Positions 7,676-15,963 are shown, counted from the stretch's first letter. The stretch: 32,734 nt of DNA from Burkholderiales bacterium UBA1834 (GCA_002339015.1 DDJC01000017.1:12362-45095); one strand, 5' to 3'. Numbers and translations: made by a program. Notes: generated by a model not told the origin, from the letters alone.

Positions 7676-7702
7676 GCCCGTCCTTCCGGACGGGCTTTTT
7701 TT
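7676..7702 (+). terminator. Strong Rho-independent terminator
   Basis: An 8-bp perfect stem, GCCCGTCC / GGACGGGC, with a TTCC loop and seven T residues. It ends the transcript of the 66-aa gene. In the opposite direction the hairpin is not followed by a T-run, so it does not obviously terminate the facing ABC operon. Confidence 0.9.
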
Positions 7703-7728
7703 GTGCCCAACGCACAGCCTTGCTGCAC

Positions 7729-8799
7729 TCAGTGCCGCGAGCCCAACGCCGGGTACTGCTGCTCAAGCCGGCGCCCCAGCGTGGCCACGCCCTGGCACAT
7801 CAGCACATAAGCCAGGGCGATCACCAGGTAGGCCTCCAGGAAAAAGGGCCGCCAATCGGCATCGCCATTGAGGCTCATGGACATCGCACCGGTGAGCTCC
7901 TGCAGGCTCACGATCATCACCAGCGAGGTGTCCTTGAGCACGCCGATGCTGTGGTTGACCAGCGAGGGCAGGGCGGTGCGGAAGGCCTGCGGCAAGATCA
8001 CCCGCTTCTGCGATGTCCACCAGCCAGCGCCCAGCATGCGCGCCGCCTCGGCCTGTTCACCAGCTACCACGCGCAGGCTGCCCCGCAGGGTCTCGGCGGC
8101 ATAGGCTGCGGAGAACAGCACCGTGACGATCAGCACGCGTCCGACCGGCCCCACGCCCCAGGATGTTGGAAGCACCGCAGGCAGGACAAACGCGGCCATG
8201 AAGAGCCACATCACCAGTGGCCCGCCCCGCACCACCTCGATGAAGGCGGCCGCAGGCCACGACAGCCACGCCCGGCGTGACAAGCGTGCCCAGGCCAGCA
8301 ACACCGCCAGGGGCAGGCTCAGGGCCAGGCTGGTGACCGTCAGCAGCACGGTGAGCGGCAAGCCGCCCCACAGGCGTGAATCGACCGCAGGCAACCCACC
8401 CCAGCCACCGGCCAGAACCGCCAAGCCGACCAGCCAGGACAGCAGTGCCGAGCCCATGGCCCATCGGGTGCGCGGCGTTCCCAATTGCCCCCGCCAGGCC
8501 GGCACGATCAAGGCGGCCAGCGACACGGCCCAGCAGGCCAGGGCCAGCGTGGCACGCCCATGGTGCTCGAAGGGGTAGCGGCCGAACATCCACCACCGCC
8601 ACTTCTCAGCCACCACACCCCAGCAGGCGCCTTGATGTCCCAGGGCCTTGCACGCGTCCAGATCAGGCCTGAAGACAGCCTGCAGCAGCCCCCAATCCAC
8701 CACCCGCCATAAAACCCAGCCCAGCAGCAACAGCACCGGGGCCTGCCACAGCCAGGCCTTGGCATTGCGCCTGGGATCATCCAGCCAGGCCGCGCTCAT
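7729..8799 (-). CDS. Polar amino-acid ABC transporter permease (AapM/YhdY-like)
   Basis: A 356-aa inner-membrane permease of the HisM/AapM class. It has an N-terminal TM, a long extra region of four or so TM segments before residue ~150, then the permease core beginning GLPLTVLLTVTSLALSLPLAVLLAW. The EAA loop that contacts the ATPase is intact: EQAEAARMLGAGWWTSQKRVILPQA. The IEVVRGGPLV segment is typical of polar amino-acid permeases. The start overlaps the upstream permease stop by four bases (8796-8799). The extended N-terminus fits AapM/BztC-type permeases for general L-amino acid uptake; the actual substrate is unknown. Confidence 0.9.
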   Translation of the reverse strand: MSAAWLDDPRRNAKAWLWQAPVLLLLGWVLWRVVDWGLLQAVFRPDLDACKALGHQGACWGVVAEKWRWWMFGRYPFEHHGRATLALACWAVSLAALIVPAWRGQLGTPRTRWAMGSALLSWLVGLAVLAGGWGGLPAVDSRLWGGLPLTVLLTVTSLALSLPLAVLLAWARLSRRAWLSWPAAAFIEVVRGGPLVMWLFMAAFVLPAVLPTSWGVGPVGRVLIVTVLFSAAYAAETLRGSLRVVAGEQAEAARMLGAGWWTSQKRVILPQAFRTALPSLVNHSIGVLKDTSLVMIVSLQELTGAMSMSLNGDADWRPFFLEAYLVIALAYVLMCQGVATLGRRLEQQYPALGSRH

Positions 8800-9644
8800 G
8801 CCGTGCCTCCGGCGCCCGTGCGGCGATCAACCCAGTGCATGGCCAGCGCCACCGTCCACGACAGCAGCAGGTAGATGCACAGCATCAGGGTGATGCATTC
8901 AAAGACGCGGCCGGTCTGGTTGAGCGCGGTATTGCCCACCGACACCAGATCGGGGTACCCCACGGCCACGGCCAGTGGCGAGTTCTTGATCAGGTTCAGC
9001 AACTGATTGGTCAACGGCGGGCGGATGGCACGCAGCGCCTGCGGCATCAGCACCTTCCAGCGCAGCTGGGCGGGCGTGGCGCCCAGGGTTTCGGCCGCCT
9101 CCAGCAGGCTGAGGGGCACGGACAGCACACCAGCGCGCACCACCTCCGCGATGAACGCCGCGGTGTACAGCCCCAAGGCCAGCAGCACGGCCAGGAACTC
9201 AGGCGTCACGGCCGCGCCGCCATCCACATTGAAGGTGCCTTGCACCGGCAGGCTCCATCCACCGTGCTGCGGGTCCCACCAGGGAAACGCCAGACCACCC
9301 TTGCTCAGCATCAGCCCGGGCAGCAACTGCACTGCGTCCATGGGCTCCGGCAGCCATTCCACCATCAGGAAATACCACATGAGCAGCTGCACCAGCAGCG
9401 GCACATTGCGCACGCTGTTGACCACGAAGGTCGACAGCCGCCGTGGCAAGGGCAGGGGAGACAGGCGTCCCAGTCCCATCAGCGTGCCCAGCATCAAGGC
9501 CAGCGCGATCGCCGGGATACTGACGCGCAAGGTGTTGCTGAGCCCCACGGCAAAGGCTTGCCACAACGGCTGCTCCGCGCTGAACAGCCAGGGGCCGGTC
9601 TCACCGATGTCAAAGCCCGTGGGCTGACCTAGAAATTCGAACAT
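8796..9644 (-). CDS. Polar amino-acid ABC transporter permease (AapQ/YhdX-like)
   Basis: A 282-aa permease. The core opens with AFAVGLSNTLRVSIPAIALALMLGTLMGLGR and includes NSVRNVPLLVQLLMWYF (the R-x-x-P motif of this class). A periplasmic insertion rich in Trp and Gly (about residues 105-145) follows, then the EAA loop LEAAETLGATPAQLRWKVLMPQALR and IKNSPLAVAVGYPDL. This insertion is a hallmark of AapQ/BztB-type subunits. It is read after the binding protein (18-base gap) and overlaps the AapM-like gene by ATGA, so the two permeases form a coupled heterodimer. Confidence 0.9.
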   Translation of the reverse strand: MFEFLGQPTGFDIGETGPWLFSAEQPLWQAFAVGLSNTLRVSIPAIALALMLGTLMGLGRLSPLPLPRRLSTFVVNSVRNVPLLVQLLMWYFLMVEWLPEPMDAVQLLPGLMLSKGGLAFPWWDPQHGGWSLPVQGTFNVDGGAAVTPEFLAVLLALGLYTAAFIAEVVRAGVLSVPLSLLEAAETLGATPAQLRWKVLMPQALRAIRPPLTNQLLNLIKNSPLAVAVGYPDLVSVGNTALNQTGRVFECITLMLCIYLLLSWTVALAMHWVDRRTGAGGTA

Positions 9645-9662
9645 CCGTGGGGCATGTGCCGG

Positions 9663-10712
9663 TCAGCGTATGGGCGGCGGGTACATCAGCCCGCCCTGGT
9701 TCCACAAGCGGTTGAGCCCGCGTTGCAGCTTGAGCGACGAGCCCTGGCCCACATTGCGCTCGAAGATCTCGCCGTAGTTGCCGACGGCTTTCACGGCACG
9801 CAGTGCCCACTCCTTGTCCAGGCCCAGCAGCTTGCCCATGTCTTCGCCGCGTCCCACGAAGCGCTGGATGGCGGGATCGGATTCGGCCTTGCGCTTGTCG
9901 ATGTTGGCCTGGGTCAAGCCCAGTTCCTCGGCCTCCAGCAGGGCATAGATGGTCCAGCGCACGATGGCCAGCCATTCGTCGTCACCGCGTCTCACCATGG
10001 GGCCCAGCGGCTCCTTGGAGATCAGCTCGGGCAGGATCAGATAGTCATCAGGCTTTGGGGCCTCCTTGTTGCGCACCACGGCCAGCCCGGACACATCGGT
10101 GCTGTAGACCTGGCACCGGCCCGAGAAGAAGGCCTTGAACGCGGCCTCGAAGGTTTCGTAGACCACCGGCTTGAGGTTGAGCTGGTGACGACGGGAGTAA
10201 TCGGCCACGTTCTTCTCGGTGGTGGTGCCCGCCTGCACGCACACCTGTGCGCCCTTGAGTTGCCTCGCGCTGGTGACCTTGAACTTCTTGGGGATCAGGA
10301 AACCCTGGCCGTCGAAGTAGGTCACGGCCACGAAATGAAAACCCAGCGAGGCGTCCCGTGTGAGCGTCCACGAGGTGTTGCGCGACAGCAGATCGACCTG
10401 CCCCGACTTCAAAGCCGCAAAGCGCTGTTGGGAGGTCAGCGGGGTGTAGTTCACCTTCTCCGCCTTGCCCAGCACGGCTGCGGCCAGGGCCTTGCAGACA
10501 TCCACGTCGAGGCCTTTCCAGCGATTGCCGGCCTCGGGGGCGGAGAAACCCATCACCCCGGTGCTCACGCCGCAGCGCAGCTCACCCCGTTGCTTGATGC
10601 CATCAAGGACCTTCCCTGCCTGGGCCAGCCCCGACAGCAGCATCAGGGTGAGCACCAGTACCCCGCGCACCCCCATCCGTGAAGGACTTGCGCAAACCGG
10701 ACAAACTGTCAT
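9663..10712 (-). CDS. Amino-acid ABC transporter substrate-binding protein (AapJ/YhdW-like)
   Basis: A 349-aa periplasmic binding protein of the polar amino-acid family. After the signal peptide (MGVRGVLVLTLMLLSGLAQA, likely cleavage after AQA) come ELRCGVSTGVMGFS, GLDVDVCKALAAAVLG, RFAALKSGQVDLLSRNTSWT, VCVQAGTTTEKN and YGEIFERNVG, all typical of AapJ. Two starts are possible: ATG at 10712, giving 12 extra residues that contain two Cys, and ATG at 10676, directly before the signal peptide. Neither has a strong Shine-Dalgarno, and I list the longer form. It is the first gene of a three-gene operon whose expected fourth member, the ATPase, is missing in this window. Confidence 0.92.
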   Translation of the reverse strand: MTVCPVCASPSRMGVRGVLVLTLMLLSGLAQAGKVLDGIKQRGELRCGVSTGVMGFSAPEAGNRWKGLDVDVCKALAAAVLGKAEKVNYTPLTSQQRFAALKSGQVDLLSRNTSWTLTRDASLGFHFVAVTYFDGQGFLIPKKFKVTSARQLKGAQVCVQAGTTTEKNVADYSRRHQLNLKPVVYETFEAAFKAFFSGRCQVYSTDVSGLAVVRNKEAPKPDDYLILPELISKEPLGPMVRRGDDEWLAIVRWTIYALLEAEELGLTQANIDKRKAESDPAIQRFVGRGEDMGKLLGLDKEWALRAVKAVGNYGEIFERNVGQGSSLKLQRGLNRLWNQGGLMYPPPIR

Positions 10713-10796
10713 GACTATAGGGAAACCGTGCAGTAAGACACAGGCCGCAGCATAAGCGATGCCTGATATGTTGTCCTCCGACGGGATGACAGCACG

Positions 10797-12008
10797 ATGG
10801 ACAGGTCGACTTTGGTGACGGACACATTGAACCGCGGCTTTGCCGGGCTCAGATTTCCTGCGCCCATCGAAGCCCGCTTCATCCAGGACAGTGCCGCCCA
10901 GCGCCTGCTGCTGATCCAGATTTCCGGGATCGCCTCGGTTGTCTTTTTTGCGGGTGTGCTGATGGCCGACCTGTTCATGATCCCTGACCAGATGCCGCTC
11001 GCGCTGGCGCTGCGTGTGGGGGTTTACGCGCCCATCTGCCTGGCGGGGCTGTGGCTGCTGAGCCGCTTCGACTGGCCGCGCCTGCGGGAGTGGGGGGCCA
11101 CTGGCGCGGGCCTGCTGGCCGCCGCCATCTCGATCACGCTCAGCCTGAGCAGCCATTCACCCCAGGCCCTGGCCCACCTGGTGATCCTCAACATGGTGGT
11201 CATCTACGCCACCATGATCGGCCGCTTCTGGCCCATGCTGGTGATGTGCATGCTGATCGCCGCAGGTCACATGGCTGCGGTACTCATCAAGGGCGAGCTG
11301 TTCAGCAGCCTGGGCATGGCGATGACCTTGCTGCTGCTGTCCACCATGGTCTTCACCCTGTATGGCAACTACGCCTTAGAGCACTCTGACCGCAAGGTCT
11401 ACCTGCTCGATCAGCGTGAAGGCGCCTTGCAGGCCGAACTGGCGCAGACCAACGACACCCTGGCGCGCTCGGTCCGCACGGATCCGCTCACGGGTCTGCC
11501 CAATCGGCGCCATTTCGATGATTTCCTGGGCCAGGTGTGGGTGCATTCACGGGCGCAGAGTACTTCCATGGCCCTGCTGCTGATCGACATCGATCACTTC
11601 AAGCGCTACAACGATCTCAAAGGCCACCCGGCCGGGGACCGCTGCCTGCACGATGTGGCTGAAACCCTGTCTGCCTGCGTGCGCAAATCAGGTGATCTGC
11701 TGGCGCGCTGGGGTGGCGAAGAGTTCGCGGTGGTGATGAGCAACACGTCGCTGGAATCCGCCGCGATGACGGCCCAGCGCATGGTCGAGGCCGTGCGCGC
11801 CCGGGCGATCCCGCATGGCGCATCGCCCAGCAATGCGGTGCTCACGGTGAGCATCGGCGTGGCGGCATTGACGCCAGCCGTCAGCCATACGCCTGAGAGC
11901 TTGATCGAACAGGCCGATGCCGCGCTGTACCTGGCCAAACTCAATGGACGTGACCGTGCGCAGGCAAGCCAGGGTCAGCCCTCGACCAGCATCAAGGCTC
12001 GCGCATGA
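10797..12008 (+). CDS. Membrane diguanylate cyclase 1 of 3 (GGEEF)
   Basis: A 403-aa protein predicted to make c-di-GMP from two GTP. The N-terminal ~190 residues form about six TM segments, a sensor-type membrane domain. A helical linker (SDRKVYLLDQREGALQAELAQTNDTLARSV) follows, then the GGDEF domain: DPLTGLPNRRHFDDFL, LLLIDIDHFKRYND, GHPAGDRCL, the active-site loop RWGGEEF and VSIGVAAL. The inhibitory-site position five residues before GGEEF reads KSGD, with Lys instead of the first Arg of RxxD, so product inhibition may be weak. It overlaps the next cyclase gene by ATGA (12005-12008). It is transcribed divergently from the amino-acid ABC operon across an 84-base gap. Confidence 0.93.
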   Translation: MDRSTLVTDTLNRGFAGLRFPAPIEARFIQDSAAQRLLLIQISGIASVVFFAGVLMADLFMIPDQMPLALALRVGVYAPICLAGLWLLSRFDWPRLREWGATGAGLLAAAISITLSLSSHSPQALAHLVILNMVVIYATMIGRFWPMLVMCMLIAAGHMAAVLIKGELFSSLGMAMTLLLLSTMVFTLYGNYALEHSDRKVYLLDQREGALQAELAQTNDTLARSVRTDPLTGLPNRRHFDDFLGQVWVHSRAQSTSMALLLIDIDHFKRYNDLKGHPAGDRCLHDVAETLSACVRKSGDLLARWGGEEFAVVMSNTSLESAAMTAQRMVEAVRARAIPHGASPSNAVLTVSIGVAALTPAVSHTPESLIEQADAALYLAKLNGRDRAQASQGQPSTSIKARA

Positions 12009-13264
12009 TTCCGGCCAGCATGAGCCGTGGCCTGCCCAGGCTCCGCTTTGATTCACCTGAGGATGAGCACCAGTTCGACAAGGGTTCGCAGGCTTCTCGG
12101 CTTCGGTACTTCCTGATCAGCGGCTGGGTGTCCCTGCTGATCTTCAACGGCTTTCTGGTGGTGGATTGGCTGGTCAGCCCCGACGTGTTCGCGCTGGGCG
12201 TGCTGGTGCGGCTGATGATCTTCACCTCCTTCGGGATCGCCACCATGCTGATGGCCTGGCTGTACCGGCCGGTGGTCCTGGCCCTGCCGTCCGGTTTCGC
12301 CGAAGGCATGGTGGTCATGACCGGCGTGCTCGCGGCCTTGAGCGTGGCTGTCGTGCTGAGCAGCCCCGCCATGCGTGACAGCCACTGGGCCGTCCATTAC
12401 CACGGTGGGTTCGTGCCGGTGATCATGTACGGCACCGTGGTGCAGCGGCTGCGGTTCCGCCATGCCGCCATCTTCGCTGGCATCGTCCTGCTGATCCATT
12501 GGGCATGCATGGCGACAGGGCCTCGTGAAGCCGATGCCCCCGTGGTGCCGATGCTGCTGTTCGTCGTCTCCGTGGCGATGTACACCCTCATCATCAACTT
12601 CCGGCTGGAATATGAAGAGCGCCAGCAGTTCCTGCGGCACCAGCGGGGCAAGGTGCTGCTGGCACAACTGGATCACTCGCGCATCGAGCTGGAAAAAGCC
12701 TCCCGCTGCGATCCGCTGACCGGGGTGGCCAATCGCCGCGCCTTCGACCACGCCATGCAGGACGCCTGGGCGAACGCCGTGGCGCAGGGCACGCCCTTGT
12801 CACTGTTGCTGGTGGACGTGGACCACTTCAAGGCCTATAACGACCATTACGGCCACCCCGCGGGTGATGCCTGCCTGGTACAGGTGGCCGACGCGGTGCA
12901 GCGCTGCCTGAGGCGGCCCGGGGATCTGGTTGCCCGCTATGGTGGCGAAGAGTTCATCGCCGTGCTCAACCGTGCACCGCTGGCGCAGGCGCTGGCTGCG
13001 GCGGAGCGCGTCCGTGAAGCGATCGAGGCCCTGGACCTGCCCCACGAGGCGCCAATCACCTACGGGCGGGTCACGGCCAGCATCGGGGTGGCCACCCTCT
13101 TGCCTGCCGAATGTCAGACCTCGGCAGAGCGCCTGATCGCGCTGGCCGACGAGGCACTCTACCAGGCCAAGAACCGCGGTCGCAACCGTGTGTGGCCGGC
13201 CCCGGCGCCCACCGCACCATCCTCTGATCCGCCGCTCAGCAACGAGTCCGCCGCACCATGCTGA
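12005..13264 (+). CDS. Membrane diguanylate cyclase 2 of 3 (GGEEF, intact I-site)
   Basis: A 419-aa paralogue of its neighbours. It has six TM segments in residues ~35-210 (starting LISGWVSLLIFNGFLVVDWL), a helical linker, and a complete GGDEF domain: DPLTGVANRRAFDHAM, LLLVDVDHFKAYND, GHPAGDACL, RYGGEEF and ASIGVATL. The I-site RPGD is present, so this is the only one of the three with a canonical RxxD for c-di-GMP feedback inhibition. A ~20-residue Pro/Ser-rich tail follows the domain. The coding region overlaps cyclase 1 by 4 bases and cyclase 3 by 7. Confidence 0.93.
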   Translation: MIPASMSRGLPRLRFDSPEDEHQFDKGSQASRLRYFLISGWVSLLIFNGFLVVDWLVSPDVFALGVLVRLMIFTSFGIATMLMAWLYRPVVLALPSGFAEGMVVMTGVLAALSVAVVLSSPAMRDSHWAVHYHGGFVPVIMYGTVVQRLRFRHAAIFAGIVLLIHWACMATGPREADAPVVPMLLFVVSVAMYTLIINFRLEYEERQQFLRHQRGKVLLAQLDHSRIELEKASRCDPLTGVANRRAFDHAMQDAWANAVAQGTPLSLLLVDVDHFKAYNDHYGHPAGDACLVQVADAVQRCLRRPGDLVARYGGEEFIAVLNRAPLAQALAAAERVREAIEALDLPHEAPITYGRVTASIGVATLLPAECQTSAERLIALADEALYQAKNRGRNRVWPAPAPTAPSSDPPLSNESAAPC

Positions 13265-14541
13265 GCCTTGTCAACGATGCACCCGGCAAGCTGCCCGTCC
13301 CCGGCAGCGATGTGCGCGCACTGATCGACAGAGGGCTGAAATCCTCCTTCTGGCAACTGCGCCTGCCAGAAGGGCTGGAGCGGAAGTACCTGTCGGACTC
13401 CATCGAAGCGCGCATACAGCACACCCAGCGATCGGGCTGGTTTGCGTTGTTCGTGTTCAATGCCTTCCTGGTGGTGGATTGGCTGATGGCCTCGGATGTC
13501 TTCTGGCAAAGCGTGCTGATCCGGATGGGCGTGTTCTCTCCTTTTGGCATCGCCATCCTGCTCAATGCCAACCAGCTGGCCCTTCTGGGCAGGGGCAGGG
13601 ACTGGGTCAACATCTCTGACTGGATGAGCCTGCTCAGCGGCTGGGGCGCCACCTTGTCGCTGGCGGTGATCCTGTGGATGAGCCACAGCCCATGGGTCTA
13701 TTACTACCACGCGGGCTTCCTGGTCATCATCATCTACGGCAACCTGGTGCAGAAGCTGCGTTTTCCCTTCGCCATCGCGTTTTCCGTGGGCGTGCTCGCC
13801 GTGCATGGTGTGGGCGTGGCACTGACGGACAACTTCCCATCGGCCATCCGGGTGTCCACGGTGCTGATGCTGCTGGTCACGGCAGCGTTCACCCTGGTGG
13901 CCAATTACCTGCTTGAGCGGGCCACCCGCAGACGCTATTTGCTGGCACAGCGCGATGCGCAGATGGTGGATGAGCTGAGTGCGCTCAATGCGCAACTGCA
14001 GCGCCTGTCCAGATCCGACGTGCTGACCGGCGTGGCCAATCGGCGCCACTTCCAGGCTCACCTGCAAGAGGCCGTGTCGCGCACCAAGGCAAGCAATGCG
14101 GTGCTGTCCCTGCTGATCATGGACGTTGACCACTTCAAGGCCTACAACGATCGCTACGGCCACCCGGCAGGCGATGAATGCCTGCGGCAGGTGGCTCTGG
14201 CGCTGCAGGCAAGCCTGCGTCATCCGGCGGACATGGTCGCCCGGTTTGGCGGTGAGGAGTTCGTGGTCGTGATGCAGGAGGCCGACGAAGCGGCCGCTGC
14301 GAACGCGGCCGAGCGCCTGCGCCAGGCCGTGCAAGCGCTGTGCATGCGGCACGAGGGATCAGGCTGCAGCGACGTGGTGACGATCAGTGTGGGCACGGCC
14401 ACGCTGTGCCCCCGCGGAGAGACTCCCGCGGCAGACCGCCTGCTGTCCCATGCTGACCGCGCCCTGTACGAGGCCAAGCGCGGCGGGCGCAACCAGGTAC
14501 GGGCCTACCGCGACGCCGGCTTACCCCAAGCCGGCGCCTGA
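13258..14541 (+). CDS. Membrane diguanylate cyclase 3 of 3 (GGEEF)
   Basis: A 427-aa paralogue. The membrane region is clearly related to that of cyclase 2 (FNAFLVVDWLMASDVFWQSV against FNGFLVVDWLVSPDVFALGV), and the catalytic domain has DVLTGVANRRHFQAHL, LLIMDVDHFKAYND, GHPAGDECL, RFGGEEF and VSVGTATL-like ISVGTATL. The I-site position reads HPAD, with His in place of Arg. It has a longer N-terminal cytoplasmic extension (~50 residues) than its neighbours. Its last 21 bases overlap the end of the convergent CDF gene, where a 9-bp hairpin sits in both coding ends. Confidence 0.93.
   Translation: MLSLVNDAPGKLPVPGSDVRALIDRGLKSSFWQLRLPEGLERKYLSDSIEARIQHTQRSGWFALFVFNAFLVVDWLMASDVFWQSVLIRMGVFSPFGIAILLNANQLALLGRGRDWVNISDWMSLLSGWGATLSLAVILWMSHSPWVYYYHAGFLVIIIYGNLVQKLRFPFAIAFSVGVLAVHGVGVALTDNFPSAIRVSTVLMLLVTAAFTLVANYLLERATRRRYLLAQRDAQMVDELSALNAQLQRLSRSDVLTGVANRRHFQAHLQEAVSRTKASNAVLSLLIMDVDHFKAYNDRYGHPAGDECLRQVALALQASLRHPADMVARFGGEEFVVVMQEADEAAAANAAERLRQAVQALCMRHEGSGCSDVVTISVGTATLCPRGETPAADRLLSHADRALYEAKRGGRNQVRAYRDAGLPQAGA
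14514..14536. terminator. Hairpin in the overlapping 3' ends of two convergent genes
   Basis: CGCCGGCTT / AAGCCGGCG, a perfect 9-bp stem with a five-base loop, placed across the stop codons of cyclase 3 (plus) and the CDF exporter (minus). It has no T-run on either side, so it may act as a pause or 3'-end stabiliser rather than a classic terminator. Confidence 0.4.
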
Positions 14542-15480
14542 AGGTGTGTTCACCCGCCTGGTGACGGACACCGGGTCCAAGTGGGTCATCAGATCAAGCA
14601 CCGGCAGATCGCGCATCACACGGTCGCGCGCCAGCACGCTGATGTCATGGCCTTGCTTCACGCTGAGCGATTCGTCGACATCCAGATGGGCATCGACCAC
14701 GATCATGTCGCCCATCCTGCGGGTGCGCAGGTCATGCACACCCAGCACCCCAGGCGTGTCTTCCAGCACCCGCCGGATCTCGGCCACCTGTTCGTCCGAC
14801 GCGGCACGGTCCATCAGGTCATTGAGCGCGTTCCAGCCGAAGCTCAAACCCATGCGCCCGACAATGAGCCCCACGATGAGCGCGGCCACAGGATCCAGCA
14901 GGGGAAAGCCGGCCAAGCTTCCGCCAATGCCCAAGGCCACCACCAGGGACGATGCCGCGTCTGAACGCGCATGCCAGGCATTGGCCACCAGCATGCTCGA
15001 TCGCACGCGCTGGGCCACAGCGAGCAAGTAGCGGAACAGGCCTTCCTTGCAGACCAGTGTCAGGGCAGCCACCGCCAGGGCCACGCCATGCACAGGCTGC
15101 GGGGGCGCTGTTCCTGTCAGCTTGAGCACCGCCTGCCAGAGCATTCCCGCGGACACCCCCAGAAGCAGCACCCCAAGGGCCAGCGAGGCGGCGTTTTCAA
15201 ACCGCCGATGGCCGTACTGGTGGTCGGCATCGGCCTCCTTGTGGCTGTGGCGATTGACCAGCAGCACCAAGAAGTCCGACAGCAGATCGGACAGCGAGTG
15301 CAGGCTGTCAGCCACCAGGGCCTGGGATCCGGCCCACACGCCGGTGATCAATTGCGCCACCGTCAGCACGATGTTGACCACGACGCTGACCAGCGTGCTG
15401 CTGCGTGCCGCCCGCTGTCGTTCTGCGGATTGCATGGCCTTGGGTTCAGGGCCTTGAGCGCCAGGAATCAGGGTGACCAA
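14521..15480 (-). CDS. Cation diffusion facilitator (CDF) family metal exporter
   Basis: A 319-aa inner-membrane metal/proton antiporter. The transport-site motifs are HSLSD in TM2 (ADSLHSLSDLLSDF) and HARSD in TM5, i.e. HxxxD in both helices, the arrangement usual in Zn-type CDFs (CzcD/ZnT) rather than the DxxxD of FieF. The cytoplasmic signature YGHRRFEN is present. The C-terminal domain (residues ~225-300) has VHDLRTRRMGDMIVVDAHLDVD with the His/Asp pattern used for regulatory metal binding. It is read nine bases after the MerR regulator gene, so the two are co-transcribed and it probably works with the divergent P-type ATPase in Zn/Cd/Pb resistance. Exact metal not determinable. Confidence 0.92.
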   Translation of the reverse strand: MVTLIPGAQGPEPKAMQSAERQRAARSSTLVSVVVNIVLTVAQLITGVWAGSQALVADSLHSLSDLLSDFLVLLVNRHSHKEADADHQYGHRRFENAASLALGVLLLGVSAGMLWQAVLKLTGTAPPQPVHGVALAVAALTLVCKEGLFRYLLAVAQRVRSSMLVANAWHARSDAASSLVVALGIGGSLAGFPLLDPVAALIVGLIVGRMGLSFGWNALNDLMDRAASDEQVAEIRRVLEDTPGVLGVHDLRTRRMGDMIVVDAHLDVDESLSVKQGHDISVLARDRVMRDLPVLDLMTHLDPVSVTRRVNTPSGAGLG

Positions 15481-15489
15481 GCAGAATCC

Positions 15490-15960
15490 TCAATGACGGC
15501 CATGGGAACGCGGCACATGGTGCGCATGCCCTGGCCCGCTGCCAGGCGCCGTATCACCTTGATGCACCGCGGCCTGGCTCAAGCCTTCCAGAATGCCGCA
15601 TGCGCCGCTGTTCTGGGGTGCCTGGCATTGGCTGCGCAGTGTGCGCAACTGCTGCTCGAGTGCCTTGAGCTCGCCGATGCGGCGCGCCACATGGTCGATG
15701 TGCTCGTCGAGCACGCGATTGACCTCGCCACAGTCGTCCTGAGGCGCATCCTTGAAGCGCAACAGCACCCGGACCTCATCGAGCGTCATGTCGAGCGAGC
15801 GGCAATGCCGAATGAAGGCCAGACGCGCAACGTGGTCTTCGCCGTAGATGCGGTAGTTGGCGCTGCTGCGCGCCGGCGCCAGCAGAAGGCCTTCTCGCTC
15901 GTAGAAACGGATGGTTTCCACGGATGTGCCCGTGGCCCATGAGAGTTCGCCGATCTTCAT
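15490..15960 (-). CDS. cadR: MerR-family Cd(II)/Pb(II)-responsive regulator (CadR/PbrR type)
   Basis: A 156-aa regulator: N-terminal winged helix (MKIGELSWATGTSVETIRFYEREGLL), coiled-coil dimerisation helix, and a metal-binding end. Cysteines are at 53, 77, 112 and 121. C77, C112 and C121 match the three-Cys metal site of the family; the 112-to-121 spacing is that of MerR and PbrR691, longer than the 112-to-119 of Pseudomonas CadR. H87 and H90 and the His-rich tail (GHAHH, SHGRH) resemble the second Cd site reported for CadR. Such proteins bind and distort a 19-bp-spacer promoter; exactly such a promoter lies between this gene and the ATPase gene, with 40 bases between the start codons. The symbol is functional, not orthology-proven. 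Confidence 0.9.
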   Translation of the reverse strand: MKIGELSWATGTSVETIRFYEREGLLLAPARSSANYRIYGEDHVARLAFIRHCRSLDMTLDEVRVLLRFKDAPQDDCGEVNRVLDEHIDHVARRIGELKALEQQLRTLRSQCQAPQNSGACGILEGLSQAAVHQGDTAPGSGPGHAHHVPRSHGRH

Positions 15961-15963
15961 GGC

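Noticed and set aside
7676..7702. The same hairpin as a bidirectional terminator for the ABC operon
   Set aside because: Read on minus there is no T-run after the stem, so only plus-strand termination is supported.
9654..10682. 340-codon open frame on plus opposite the binding-protein gene
   Set aside because: Low-complexity translation without motifs; the minus-strand product is a clear AapJ-type protein.
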